Shown here in pieces: positions 45,708 to 53,641 of a DNA stretch of 64,000 bases. Origin of the DNA: JANMDU01 sp043777675. Lineage in GTDB: Bacteria > Pseudomonadota > Gammaproteobacteria > Burkholderiales > Burkholderiaceae_C. The stretch lies in contig JAYWHR010000047.1 in NCBI GenBank assembly GCA_043777675.1, positions 124,001-188,000 of the forward strand. The letters are read 5' to 3'. Position numbers and translations under genes: made by a program. The notes beneath the pieces were generated by a model, which was given only the letters and a program-made list of their open reading frames with translations, had not been told where the DNA came from and ran no database searches. Each line of letters begins with the position of its first letter. Position 1 is the stretch's first letter.

Positions 45708-45768
45708 AACACTCCTATGTTGATGTGAATCTGCGTTGCCGCAAACTTCAGGAAACTTCTGGAGTGTT
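45708..45768 (-). promoter_or_regulatory. Structured 5' leader of metK, candidate RNA switch
   Basis: In the transcript an eight-pair outer stem joins AACACTCC (45768-45761) and GGAGTGTT (45715-45708). Inside is a second hairpin, TGAA-g-TTTGCG / CGCAGA-TTCA, capped by a GCAA tetraloop (about 45750-45726), ten pairs with one bulge and one G-U pair. The two joining strands are 10 bases each. GGAG in the outer stem is the probable Shine-Dalgarno, ten bases before the metK ATG, so folding would block translation. It does not match the SAM-I, SAM-II or SAH layouts as I know them. Confidence 0.5.
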
Positions 45769-45857
45769 TTGGCGAACGCTTTAGCAGTTGGGTTTAATGT
45801 CGCTCTGCAAGTTGCTCGGGTTAACTCAGCGACGCGCTAATTTTATCCTTTTTCCAG

Positions 45858-46727
45858 ATGCCCTTTCTTCTCAGTTTGTGTGCAAAATGCCCGCTTATCC
45901 TGCTGCATGGGCTGGGCGCTGGGTTGGGTTGGCTGGCTTACCTACTCTCGCCCACCTATCGCCGCCGCTTTGTGGAGAATTCGCACCAAGCCGGCTACAC
46001 CAGCGCCCAAGTGCGCCCTGCCATCGCGCATGCAGGCCGCATGGCAGCTGAGCTGCCCAAATTGTGGATGGGCAAGCCTGCGCCCATCACTTGGACAGGC
46101 CAAGATGTATTTGACGCGGCTCACAACAGCGGAAAAGGTATTATTTTCCTCACACCACATCTGGGTTGCTTTGAAATCACTGCTCAGGCGATTGCCGCGC
46201 GCTATGCCGCGCAGGGGCGACAGATCAATGTGCTGTATCGGCCTGCGCGAATGGCTTGGCTGCAAACCATCTTGGCCTCCGCACGCAACCGAGCTGGTAT
46301 GAGCGCCGTGCCCACCACGCTGGCTGGCGTGAAAACGCTGGTCAAAGCGCTGCGGCGCGGGCAAGCCTTGGGCATGCTGCCTGATCAGGTGCCACCGCTG
46401 GGATTAGGGCAGTGGGCGAGTTTTTTTGGCAAAGATGCCTACACCATGACGCTTCCTGCCAAGCTGGCTCTGCAAACTGGCGCGCAGCTGATCTTGGTGT
46501 GGGGCGAGCGGCTGCCCTCTGGCAAAGGCTATGCGGTGCATTTCAGCAAATTTGAAGGCGAACTGCAAAGCGATCTTGCACAAGCCTGCCTACAAATCAA
46601 TACCGCGATGGAGGGCTTGGTGCGCCAATGCCCAGAGCAATACATGTGGGGCTATGCGCGATACAAATCGCCACGCGCATTTGCACCATTTGCACCGGCT
46701 GATCCAACTTCTTCTGAAGCAAGCTGA
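45858..46727 (+). CDS. LpxL-like lysophospholipid/lipid A acyltransferase
   Basis: 289 residues of the HtrB/LpxL acyltransferase family with one N-terminal membrane helix (about 10-30). The catalytic H-x4-E motif is HLGCFE (about 100-105), and LPDQVPPLG (about 175-183) is the family's substrate segment. It would add a secondary acyl chain to lipid A in the inner membrane. The stop overlaps the next gene as TGATG. Confidence 0.88.
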   Translation: MPFLLSLCAKCPLILLHGLGAGLGWLAYLLSPTYRRRFVENSHQAGYTSAQVRPAIAHAGRMAAELPKLWMGKPAPITWTGQDVFDAAHNSGKGIIFLTPHLGCFEITAQAIAARYAAQGRQINVLYRPARMAWLQTILASARNRAGMSAVPTTLAGVKTLVKALRRGQALGMLPDQVPPLGLGQWASFFGKDAYTMTLPAKLALQTGAQLILVWGERLPSGKGYAVHFSKFEGELQSDLAQACLQINTAMEGLVRQCPEQYMWGYARYKSPRAFAPFAPADPTSSEAS

Positions 46728-47611
46728 TGCAGATCTTGACTCGTCTCGCAAGCCACGGCGGCGTATTGTTCATGCGCCTGATTGCGCCGCTGCCGCTGCC
46801 ACTGCTGCGCGGCTTGGGATGGCTGCTGGGGCTGATGTTGTATCTGCTGATTGGCCCCAGGCGAGCTATTGTTCGCGTTAATCTTGCTTTGTGTTTTCCC
46901 AGCCAGTCTGCAGCGCAACGCAACAAGCTGACCCGGCAGGTGTTTGTGCGCGTGACGCAAGCTTGGCTTGATAGAAGCTGGCTCTGGCATGGTTCGCGTG
47001 AACTTTTGAGCCGGCGTATCAAAGTGACGGGCGATGTGCAAGCCTTAAAGCACGAGCCGCGCTTGGTGTTGTTTTCGCCGCATTTTGTCGGGCTGGATGC
47101 TGGCGGTGTGGCAATCACCCAAGAGAAGCTTCGCCCACTGTGCAGCATCTATGCGAGCCAACGTAATCCCGTGGTGGATGATTGGATTTTGAAGGGTCGC
47201 CAGCGCTTTGGGGGCTTGCGTCTCTTCGCTCGGATGGAAGGTGTGCGAGAGATTGCCGCATCGGTAGAAACCGGCGAGGCTTTGTATTTGCTCCCGGACA
47301 TGGATTTTGGCAGGCACGGCGCGGAGTTTGTGCCTTTTTTCGGCGTCAATGCTGCTACCGTGACTTCACTGTCGCGCTTTGCGCGGCTTTGCAAAGCGAA
47401 CGTCATGACCCTATCAAATCGCATGACACCCGATGGTTATGAAGTCAACTTTTCTTCCCCTTGGAGCGACTTCCCCAGCCGCGATGCTATCCTAGACACG
47501 GCTCGCATGAACCGTGAGTTAGAGGCATTGGTATTGCAAGCGCCTGATCAGTATTACTGGGTGCACAAGCGCTTTAAAACTCGCCCGCCGGGCGAGCCGT
47601 CGTACTACTGA
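46727..47611 (+). CDS. LpxL-like lipid A acyltransferase, second copy
   Basis: 294 residues, same family as the gene before it. The catalytic motif is HFVGLD (H-x4-D) near 119-124, and LLPDMDFG near 190 is the second conserved block. Its one-base TGATG overlap with the first copy indicates coupled translation. Two tandem LpxL-type genes next to metK are common in Burkholderiales, presumably adding two different acyl chains. Confidence 0.88.
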   Translation: MQILTRLASHGGVLFMRLIAPLPLPLLRGLGWLLGLMLYLLIGPRRAIVRVNLALCFPSQSAAQRNKLTRQVFVRVTQAWLDRSWLWHGSRELLSRRIKVTGDVQALKHEPRLVLFSPHFVGLDAGGVAITQEKLRPLCSIYASQRNPVVDDWILKGRQRFGGLRLFARMEGVREIAASVETGEALYLLPDMDFGRHGAEFVPFFGVNAATVTSLSRFARLCKANVMTLSNRMTPDGYEVNFSSPWSDFPSRDAILDTARMNRELEALVLQAPDQYYWVHKRFKTRPPGEPSYY

Positions 47612-47612
47612 G

Positions 47613-48005
47613 TTAAGCCTCAATCACCTCGGATGCGGCGCGAAACGCATCGACTGCCGCCGGGAAGCCGCAATACACACTGGCGTGCATAAAAATCTCT
47701 TGCAACTCTTCTTTCGTCACACCATTATTGAGCGCGCCGCGCACATGGATTTTTAGCTCATGCATACGCCCGAGTGCAACGAGCATGGAGATGGTAACGA
47801 TACTTCGCATCTTCAGTGAGATGCCATCGCGCTGCCAAGTGTTGCCCCATGCATGCACCGTAACCAACTCTTGCAGGGGCGCGGTGAATTCGGTGGATCG
47901 CGCAAACGCGCCGTTCACATACTCTTCGCCGAGCACGGCTTTTCTCCGCGCCAAGCCTTTGTCGTAGATTGGATCGCCCTTAGATTCGGCAGTGATTTTG
48001 CTCAT
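47613..48005 (-). CDS. Carboxymuconolactone decarboxylase family protein
   Basis: 130 residues with the AhpD-like helical fold. HVRGALNNGVTKEELQEIFMH (about 86-106) and YCGFPAAVDAF are those of 4-carboxymuconolactone decarboxylase (PcaC). There is no CxxC pair, so decarboxylase-type rather than peroxidase chemistry is likely. No other protocatechuate genes are near, so a role in aromatic breakdown is not proven. It is only one base from the convergent acyltransferase stop. Confidence 0.85.
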   Translation of the reverse strand: MSKITAESKGDPIYDKGLARRKAVLGEEYVNGAFARSTEFTAPLQELVTVHAWGNTWQRDGISLKMRSIVTISMLVALGRMHELKIHVRGALNNGVTKEELQEIFMHASVYCGFPAAVDAFRAASEVIEA

Positions 48006-48049
48006 GGTGTCGTTTTCTATTGTTTTGTGAAAAGCACTATCATGCCAGC

Positions 48050-48640
48050 ATGAACACCCGCTATCCCCATCCCGATCTGAACACTTTGCCTGAAGACATC
48101 AAAGCGCGCATTCTTGAAACCCAAGATAAGGCGGGCTTCATCCCCAATGTCTTGGTCGCCTTTGCCCGCCGCCCCGCCGAGTGGCGCGCCTTCTTTGCGT
48201 ATCACGACGCGCTGATGATACCCGAGACCACTGGACGGACTAGCGTTCTCACCAAAGGCGACCGCGAAATGATCGTCACCACCACGAGCGCTGCGAACAA
48301 TTGCCTTTACTGCGTGGTGGCACATGGGGCGATTTTGCGGATTTATGAGAAGAAACCACTCGTGGCCGATCAAGTGGCTGTGAACTATCTCAAAGCGGAG
48401 ATTTCACCGCGCCAGAAGGCGATGCTCGATTTTGCAATGAAGGTCTGCCAGCATTCTGATCAGGTTAACGATGCCGATTTTTCTGCTTTGCATGCGCATG
48501 GTTTCAATGACGAAGACGCTTGGGATATCGCCGCGATCACGGCTTTCTTTGGTCTGTCCAACCGCATGGCCTCGTTTAGCGGGATGATGCCCAATCCAGA
48601 GTTTTATTTGATGGGGCGTGTGCCCAAAGTCAAAGCCTAA
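48050..48640 (+). CDS. AhpD-like peroxidase-related protein
   Basis: 196 residues from the ATG at 48050. The AhpD active-site pattern with Cys-x2-Cys-x3-His is seen in CLYCVVAH (about 92-99). Such proteins reduce peroxides or disulfides. The gene is divergent from the related-fold decarboxylase gene; 44 bases separate the starts. Confidence 0.87.
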   Translation: MNTRYPHPDLNTLPEDIKARILETQDKAGFIPNVLVAFARRPAEWRAFFAYHDALMIPETTGRTSVLTKGDREMIVTTTSAANNCLYCVVAHGAILRIYEKKPLVADQVAVNYLKAEISPRQKAMLDFAMKVCQHSDQVNDADFSALHAHGFNDEDAWDIAAITAFFGLSNRMASFSGMMPNPEFYLMGRVPKVKA

Positions 48641-48668
48641 TATTCTGCCCTTGTAGCGCGGCTGCGGT

Positions 48669-48900
48669 TGCGCTTGGGCTGTTCTACTCCGCGAACGTCC
48701 TCCTGGCTGGCCTTCGGCTGGCCCTCCCCCAATATGGTAGCTACGTAAACGACCCAATCACAACCGAGGTCTATGAAATTGCTAGAGGTTTTTGGGCGCC
48801 AGAATCACAGCCAGCCGCCTGTGGTTGGGTTGTCCCATGCAGCGAAATAAAGGAGGAGCCGAAGGCGGGGGACATTCGCGGAGTGGGATAACCCAAGCGC
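48669..48900. repeat. Intergenic element with long imperfect inverted arms
   Basis: Arms 48669-48727 and 48847-48900 are inverted copies: both contain TGCGCTTGGG, then ACTCCGCGAA-GTCC and CCTTCGGCT. About 120 bases lie between. I recall very similar sequence in intergenic regions of other Comamonadaceae, where it is often miscalled as a protein. No start or ribosome site supports a gene here. Confidence 0.55.
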
Positions 48901-48986
48901 AGGCGGCGCGCTCAGGTCTTCGCAAGTATGCATTGAGCGCTGATGGCGCTAACGAAGTGCAAGCACTCTCAACCAGAGAATCACGA

Positions 48987-49652
48987 TCAAACGACCTTCG
49001 CTTTTTCCGCACGCCCCGCCTTCCACGCACCAAAAATCGCCATCAATCCCGGCACGATGATCAGCGCCCAGATGATTTTTTCTAGATTGGCTTTGACCCA
49101 CGGCAAGTTGCCAAAGAAGTAGCCCGCCGTCACGATGCCGAGCACCCAAACAAAAGCGCCCACCACGTTGTAAGCTGTGAATTTCGCGCGATTCATATCT
49201 GCTACGCCCGCCACGAAGGGCGCAAAGGTGCGTATGAAGGGTATAAAACGAGCGAGGATGATCGTGATGCCGCCGTAGCGTCCGTAAAAATTGTGTGTGC
49301 GGTCAAAAGCTTTTTTATTAAACCAACGGCTGTTTTCCCACTGGAAAACCTTGGGGCCCAAGTAGCGGCCAATCATGAAATTGCACTGATCTCCTAAAAT
49401 CGCCGCCACAATCAGCACCGCGCAGGCCAGCGGGTAGCTCATCAGCCCGATGCCACACATCGCGCCAACGACGAAAAGCAGTGAATCACCGGGTAAAAAG
49501 GGCATCACGACCACGCCCGTTTCCGTGAAGATGATGGCAAAAAGCAGTACATAGATCCACGGCCCGTAGGCTGCAACGAAGCGCAGCAGGTATTCGTCAA
49601 TGTTGACGATGAAATCGATGCCGAGGGCGAAGAGTTGAGAGATCAGTTCCAT
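48987..49652 (-). CDS. DedA-family membrane protein
   Basis: 221 residues with about five membrane helices. The DedA hallmarks are FLPGDSLLF (about 52-60) and RFIPFIRTFAPFVAG (about 136-150). DedA proteins help maintain proton motive force and recycle lipid carriers such as undecaprenyl phosphate. The start faces that of mutL, leaving almost no space between them. Confidence 0.92.
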   Translation of the reverse strand: MELISQLFALGIDFIVNIDEYLLRFVAAYGPWIYVLLFAIIFTETGVVVMPFLPGDSLLFVVGAMCGIGLMSYPLACAVLIVAAILGDQCNFMIGRYLGPKVFQWENSRWFNKKAFDRTHNFYGRYGGITIILARFIPFIRTFAPFVAGVADMNRAKFTAYNVVGAFVWVLGIVTAGYFFGNLPWVKANLEKIIWALIIVPGLMAIFGAWKAGRAEKAKVV

Positions 49653-49686
49653 GGGGATGGATTATCACCTCTGGCAAAATGATCGT

Positions 49687-51558
49687 GTGAATGCGTCTAT
49701 TTCTTCCCCCACGCCCATCATCCGCGCTGCTATACGCGAATTACCCGATGAGCTGATCAGCCAGATCGCTGCGGGCGAGGTGGTCGAGCGCCCGGCTTCG
49801 GTGGTGCGCGAGCTCCTTGATAACGCGCTCGATGCGGGCGCAGCCCAGATCATCGTGCGGCTGCTGGGCGGCGGTGTGCGAGCCATCATTGTGGAAGACG
49901 ATGGCTGTGGCATACCGCGCGATCAGTTGCCGCTGGCTTTTAAGCGGCATGCCACTTCTAAGATTTCTAGCCTGAAGGATTTGGAATCTGTTGGTACGAT
50001 AGGGTTTCGAGGCGAGGCATTGGCCGCTATAAATTCCATAGCTGATTGCGCAGTATCTTCGCGGGCTAACAGCCAAAATAATCCTAAAAACTCTGCTTGG
50101 ATGCTGGATGGCCGCTCGGGCGAGCTCATCGCCACCGCGCGGGCGCACGGAACGACAGTCGAAGTCAAAGAATTATTCTTCGCCACACCTGCACGGCGTA
50201 AATTTTTGAAGAGCGATGCGACCGAGCTTTCGCATTGCTTGGAAGCGATTCGCCGCCACGCCCTAGCACGGCCTGATGTAGGCTTTGCCGTGTGGCATGA
50301 AGGCAAGCTCCTTGAGCAGTGGCGTGCAGCGGATGCAAGGCAGCGTGTGCAAGATGTATTGGGCGAAGATTTCATCGAAGCAGCGCTCACGGTGGATCAC
50401 AGCGAGGGCTCAATAAAAGTCACTGGATTTGCAGGCCTGCCCGATGCGGCCCGCTCTCGCGCAGATCACCAATACGCTTATGTCAATGGCCGCTTCGTGC
50501 GTGATAAAGTGATTCAACACGCAGTGCGCAGCAGCTATGAAGATGTCTTGCATGGCGGGCGGCAGCCGGTGTATGTGTTGTTCGTCCAAATCGATCCAAG
50601 CAGGGTCGATGTGAATGTGCATCCCACGAAGATTGAGGTGCGCTTTCGAGATGGGCGCGAGATTCATCAAGGCGTGCGGCATGCGGTGCATGGCGTGTTG
50701 GCCGCACCTAGGGGCGCGATGCATGCGGCGCAAGCTGAGCAATCCGTTGCTCAAGCGCCTATCGCCCATCATCCCTTTGAATCCGATATTTTTAAGAGAA
50801 ATCAGCACTTAGCCGGCATATATACTGCGCAGAGTGCTATCAATTTAGGAATGAACGAGGTGCGCGATGTGGCGCAGCTTTGGGCATCAAGCACAGCTAG
50901 CGTCTCGCCTACGACTTCGCTGACTGCAGCACCCACGTTCATCGCAACGCCCGCCGACTCAGAAGCATCAAGCGTTTGGCCCCTTGGCAAAGCGATTGCC
51001 CAGCTTCACGGCATCTACATCCTCGCGCAAAACGCGCAAGGGATGGTCATCATCGATATGCATGCAGCGCACGAGCGCATCGTTTATGAACGCTTAAAAA
51101 ACCAAATTGACGCATCGCGGATTTCTTCACAGCCGCTCTTGATTCCCGCCACCTTTCCAGCTACGCCGATAGAGGTAGCCACTGCCCAAGCGCATGAAGC
51201 CACGCTCGGCCAACTTGGGCTCGATATCACAGCCTTCTCGGCGAAAACACTCGCTGTGCGAGCTGTGCCCACCACGCTCGCCAAAGGCGATGCCGTGGAG
51301 CTAGCTCGTAGCGTGTTGGGCGAGCTTGCGCAGCATGATGCAAGCACCGTAATCCAAAGAGCACAGCACCAAATCCTCTCCACCATGGCTTGCCACGGCG
51401 CTGTGCGCGCAAATCGCGCCCTCACGCTCGAGGAGATGAACGCCCTGCTGCGCCAAATGGAAGCGACTGAGCGCAGCGACCAATGCAACCATGGTCGCCC
51501 CACTTGGCGGCAGATCAGCATCAAAGAATTAGACGCACTTTTCCTGCGCGGGCGCTGA
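49687..51558 (+). CDS. mutL: DNA mismatch repair protein MutL, with two embedded repeats
   Basis: 623 residues from a GTG at 49687; ATGs at 49651 and 49657 are possible but would overlap the dedA start. The N-terminal GHKL ATPase keeps ISQIAAGEVVERPASVVREL, DDGCGI and GFRGEAL. The C-terminal dimer domain contains HAAHERIVYERL; the catalytic endonuclease motif DQHA-E appears as DMHAAHER. Two copies of the dispersed repeat lie in frame: 50026-50090 (codes NSIADCAVSS... in the ATPase domain) and 50789-50850 (in the linker). The frame is intact, so the protein is probably active. Confidence 0.94.
   Translation: MNASISSPTPIIRAAIRELPDELISQIAAGEVVERPASVVRELLDNALDAGAAQIIVRLLGGGVRAIIVEDDGCGIPRDQLPLAFKRHATSKISSLKDLESVGTIGFRGEALAAINSIADCAVSSRANSQNNPKNSAWMLDGRSGELIATARAHGTTVEVKELFFATPARRKFLKSDATELSHCLEAIRRHALARPDVGFAVWHEGKLLEQWRAADARQRVQDVLGEDFIEAALTVDHSEGSIKVTGFAGLPDAARSRADHQYAYVNGRFVRDKVIQHAVRSSYEDVLHGGRQPVYVLFVQIDPSRVDVNVHPTKIEVRFRDGREIHQGVRHAVHGVLAAPRGAMHAAQAEQSVAQAPIAHHPFESDIFKRNQHLAGIYTAQSAINLGMNEVRDVAQLWASSTASVSPTTSLTAAPTFIATPADSEASSVWPLGKAIAQLHGIYILAQNAQGMVIIDMHAAHERIVYERLKNQIDASRISSQPLLIPATFPATPIEVATAQAHEATLGQLGLDITAFSAKTLAVRAVPTTLAKGDAVELARSVLGELAQHDASTVIQRAQHQILSTMACHGAVRANRALTLEEMNALLRQMEATERSDQCNHGRPTWRQISIKELDALFLRGR
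50026..50090 (+). repeat. Dispersed repeat inside mutL, first copy
   Basis: GCTATAAATTCCATAGC, then TTGCGCAGTATCTTCGCGGGC, ending CCTAAAAA. It aligns with copies 1 and 2 over the whole length. It is read in frame without a stop. Confidence 0.65.
50789..50850 (-). repeat. Dispersed repeat inside mutL, second copy (inverted)
   Basis: On the plus strand it reads TTTTTAAGAGAAATCAGCAC, TTAGCCGGCATATATACTGC, GCAGAGTGCTATCAATTTAG, the reverse of the plus-oriented copies. It falls in the poorly conserved MutL linker and keeps the frame. Confidence 0.75.
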
Positions 51559-51586
51559 ACTTTTCGCCGCGAAAAAGTATCTGCAC

Positions 51587-52441
51587 ATGATGCGCAAAAA
51601 TGTCGTTCGTCTTTCAGTCCTAGCCGTACTCTCCAGCGCGCTTTTTGCGGGTTGCTCTGCGCTGCGTGAAAAACAAGGCCAATGGATTTTCAGCCCGACA
51701 GATCGCACCTGGGGCAACACCGTCGAGCTAGCCTCGGCGATGGTAGAAGCCTGGGTAACGTTTGACTCCAAAATCACCGGTAAGCAGGCCAAATTGCATG
51801 TGCTCATCAGTGGTGATGATCCCGTCAAACCGGTGCTGCTGTATTTGCACGGTGCTCGCTGGAATGTGGTGGGCAGTGCGGGGCGCATTGAGCGCATGCG
51901 AGAGTTGGGCTTTACCGTGGTCGCGCCGGATTGCAGAGGCTTTGGCAAAAGTGATGCTGATCCGCCTTCTGAAGAAAAATCTTATGAAGATGCGCAAGCT
52001 GCATGGAACTGGATCGCTCAAAAGTATCCAAATCAGCCGCGTTTGATCTTTGGCCATTCTCTGGGTGGCGCCATTGCGATTGATTTGGCTAGTAAAGTAA
52101 GCGATGAGCGCGGCACGATGGTAGAAGGCACGTTTAGCTCCATTCCGGATGTGTATGCCACCTTGAGATGGGGCTGGGTGCCTCTGGCATGGATGATCTC
52201 GCAACGCTTTGATTCTTCCAGCAAAGTCACGCAAATTGGCTCGCCTTTATTGGTCGTGCATGGCAGTGAAGACCGCGTGATCGCCCCCGAGCTAGGCCGT
52301 CGCTTGTATGAAGCAGCTATTGCACCGAAGCGCTTTGAGCTTGTGCAAGGCGGCTCGCATCACAACACCAATAGTATCGGGCAATCCCAATACCGCGAAG
52401 CGATCAAGGCGCTTTTTTCGCTGGATCTGAGGCCTTCGTAG
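51587..52441 (+). CDS. Alpha/beta-hydrolase lipoprotein
   Basis: 284 residues. The lipobox LFAGC (Cys near 23) predicts a lipid-anchored envelope protein. The hydrolase triad is visible: the nucleophile in GHSLGG (about 154-159), the Asp in HGSEDRV and the His in GGSHHN near the end. The substrate is unknown; most relatives are esterases or peptidases. Its end overlaps the end of the opposite dctP-like gene by 38 bases. Confidence 0.87.
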   Translation: MMRKNVVRLSVLAVLSSALFAGCSALREKQGQWIFSPTDRTWGNTVELASAMVEAWVTFDSKITGKQAKLHVLISGDDPVKPVLLYLHGARWNVVGSAGRIERMRELGFTVVAPDCRGFGKSDADPPSEEKSYEDAQAAWNWIAQKYPNQPRLIFGHSLGGAIAIDLASKVSDERGTMVEGTFSSIPDVYATLRWGWVPLAWMISQRFDSSSKVTQIGSPLLVVHGSEDRVIAPELGRRLYEAAIAPKRFELVQGGSHHNTNSIGQSQYREAIKALFSLDLRPS

Positions 52442-53543
52442 GTTTGGCTTTTGCAATGGCCTTTGCAATAGGCTTAGCAGCTGCTAACGACGCTGGCGCT
52501 TCATACTTGGCCAACAGCACCTTCGCATCGTCAAACAGCGCACGGCCATCTATTCCCCGCTTGTGCATATCGATCATCCAGCCTGCCTGCACGGGCTTAG
52601 CCGCTTCTACCCAGCGCGCCACTTCTGGTGCGCTCAAGGTGTAAAACTGATTGCCTGCGGCCTTGGCCTTCGCACGCGCGGGGGCGGCGCTGTCATCCCA
52701 CAGCTTGCCCATTCGGGCTGAGAGCGTTGCGCCAGAGTTGCGGTCAATCACGGCACGCAGCTCGGGGCTGAGGCTGTTGTACTTTTTCTCATTCATCGCA
52801 AACATCAAGCCCACGGTGTAGAGCGCCGCACTGCCCTCCGGTGTTTCGGTGTGAATATTGGCCGCTTCGTGAATGCGAAACGATGTGGCCGCATCCCAAG
52901 GCACCATCGTGCCGTCAATCGTGCCTTTGGTGATGGCTTCGGTTACGCCGGTGATCGGCATACCCACGGGCGTTGCACCCAAAGCTTGCAGGAGTTTGGT
53001 TGTCTCTCGCGATGGGGCGCGCATCTTCATGCCTTTGAAATCCTCAATCGTGCGAATGGCTTTATCTTTCGTGTGAATCTGGCCTTCGTCATGCACCCAC
53101 ATGCCCAGCACTTTCATGCCGGTGAACTCTTGCATCGCATGCTTGTTCATAAATTCCCAAGCGGCCTTTGATGCGGCTTCGGCGTTGCGCGTCATGAAAG
53201 GCAATTCAAACACTTCCATGCGCGGAAAGCGCCCTGGCGTGTAGCCGAGCACAGTGAGCACGAGATCATCAACGCCCTCTTTCACGCGATCTACCAGCTG
53301 CGCGGGCGTGCCGCCGCCGCTCATCGCGGGCAGCGTGAGGCATTTCATGCGGCCTTGGCTCTCGCTCGATACTTTATCGCACCACGGCGTGACGAGCTCG
53401 CGCACGGTGAGCGCGGTTTGTGGCCAGTAGTGTTGGAAGTACAGCGTGACTTCGGCTTTGGGCTGAGCAGAGACCTGCGCCAACGCGCTGGCGCTGAATG
53501 TCGCTGCGATGATTGCGCCGACAATGAGTGAATTGAATTTCAT
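52404..53543 (-). CDS. TRAP transporter substrate-binding protein (DctP-like)
   Basis: 379 residues from the ATG at 53543, with GGAGAGGA upstream. A signal peptide ends near ALAQ-VS. A DctP-type fold is seen in MKMRAPSRETTKLLQALGATPV (around 175-196) with the conserved ligand arginine, and the AITKGTIDGTMVPW segment. No membrane subunits are adjacent, so it is an orphan receptor. A Lys/Ala/Pro-rich tail of about 25 residues is unusual. It overlaps the hydrolase gene end. Confidence 0.88.
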   Translation of the reverse strand: MKFNSLIVGAIIAATFSASALAQVSAQPKAEVTLYFQHYWPQTALTVRELVTPWCDKVSSESQGRMKCLTLPAMSGGGTPAQLVDRVKEGVDDLVLTVLGYTPGRFPRMEVFELPFMTRNAEAASKAAWEFMNKHAMQEFTGMKVLGMWVHDEGQIHTKDKAIRTIEDFKGMKMRAPSRETTKLLQALGATPVGMPITGVTEAITKGTIDGTMVPWDAATSFRIHEAANIHTETPEGSAALYTVGLMFAMNEKKYNSLSPELRAVIDRNSGATLSARMGKLWDDSAAPARAKAKAAGNQFYTLSAPEVARWVEAAKPVQAGWMIDMHKRGIDGRALFDDAKVLLAKYEAPASLAAAKPIAKAIAKAKPTKASDPAKKAP

Positions 53544-53641
53544 GGTGTCCTCTCCTGACATAGATGCTGGCAAGCAGTGTAACGAACTGGGGCAGTATGG
53601 GTTGACGTGCGCTGTACACATAGCCGTTAAACTCTTGCGAT

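Noticed and set aside
45702..45857. SAM-II or SAH riboswitch before metK
   Set aside because: The conserved strings and pseudoknot layout that I know are not there; the leader is described as a separate candidate.
49651..49686. ATG start for mutL
   Set aside because: It would overlap the dedA start codon and add residues unlike MutL; the GTG at 49687 gives a family-like N-terminus.
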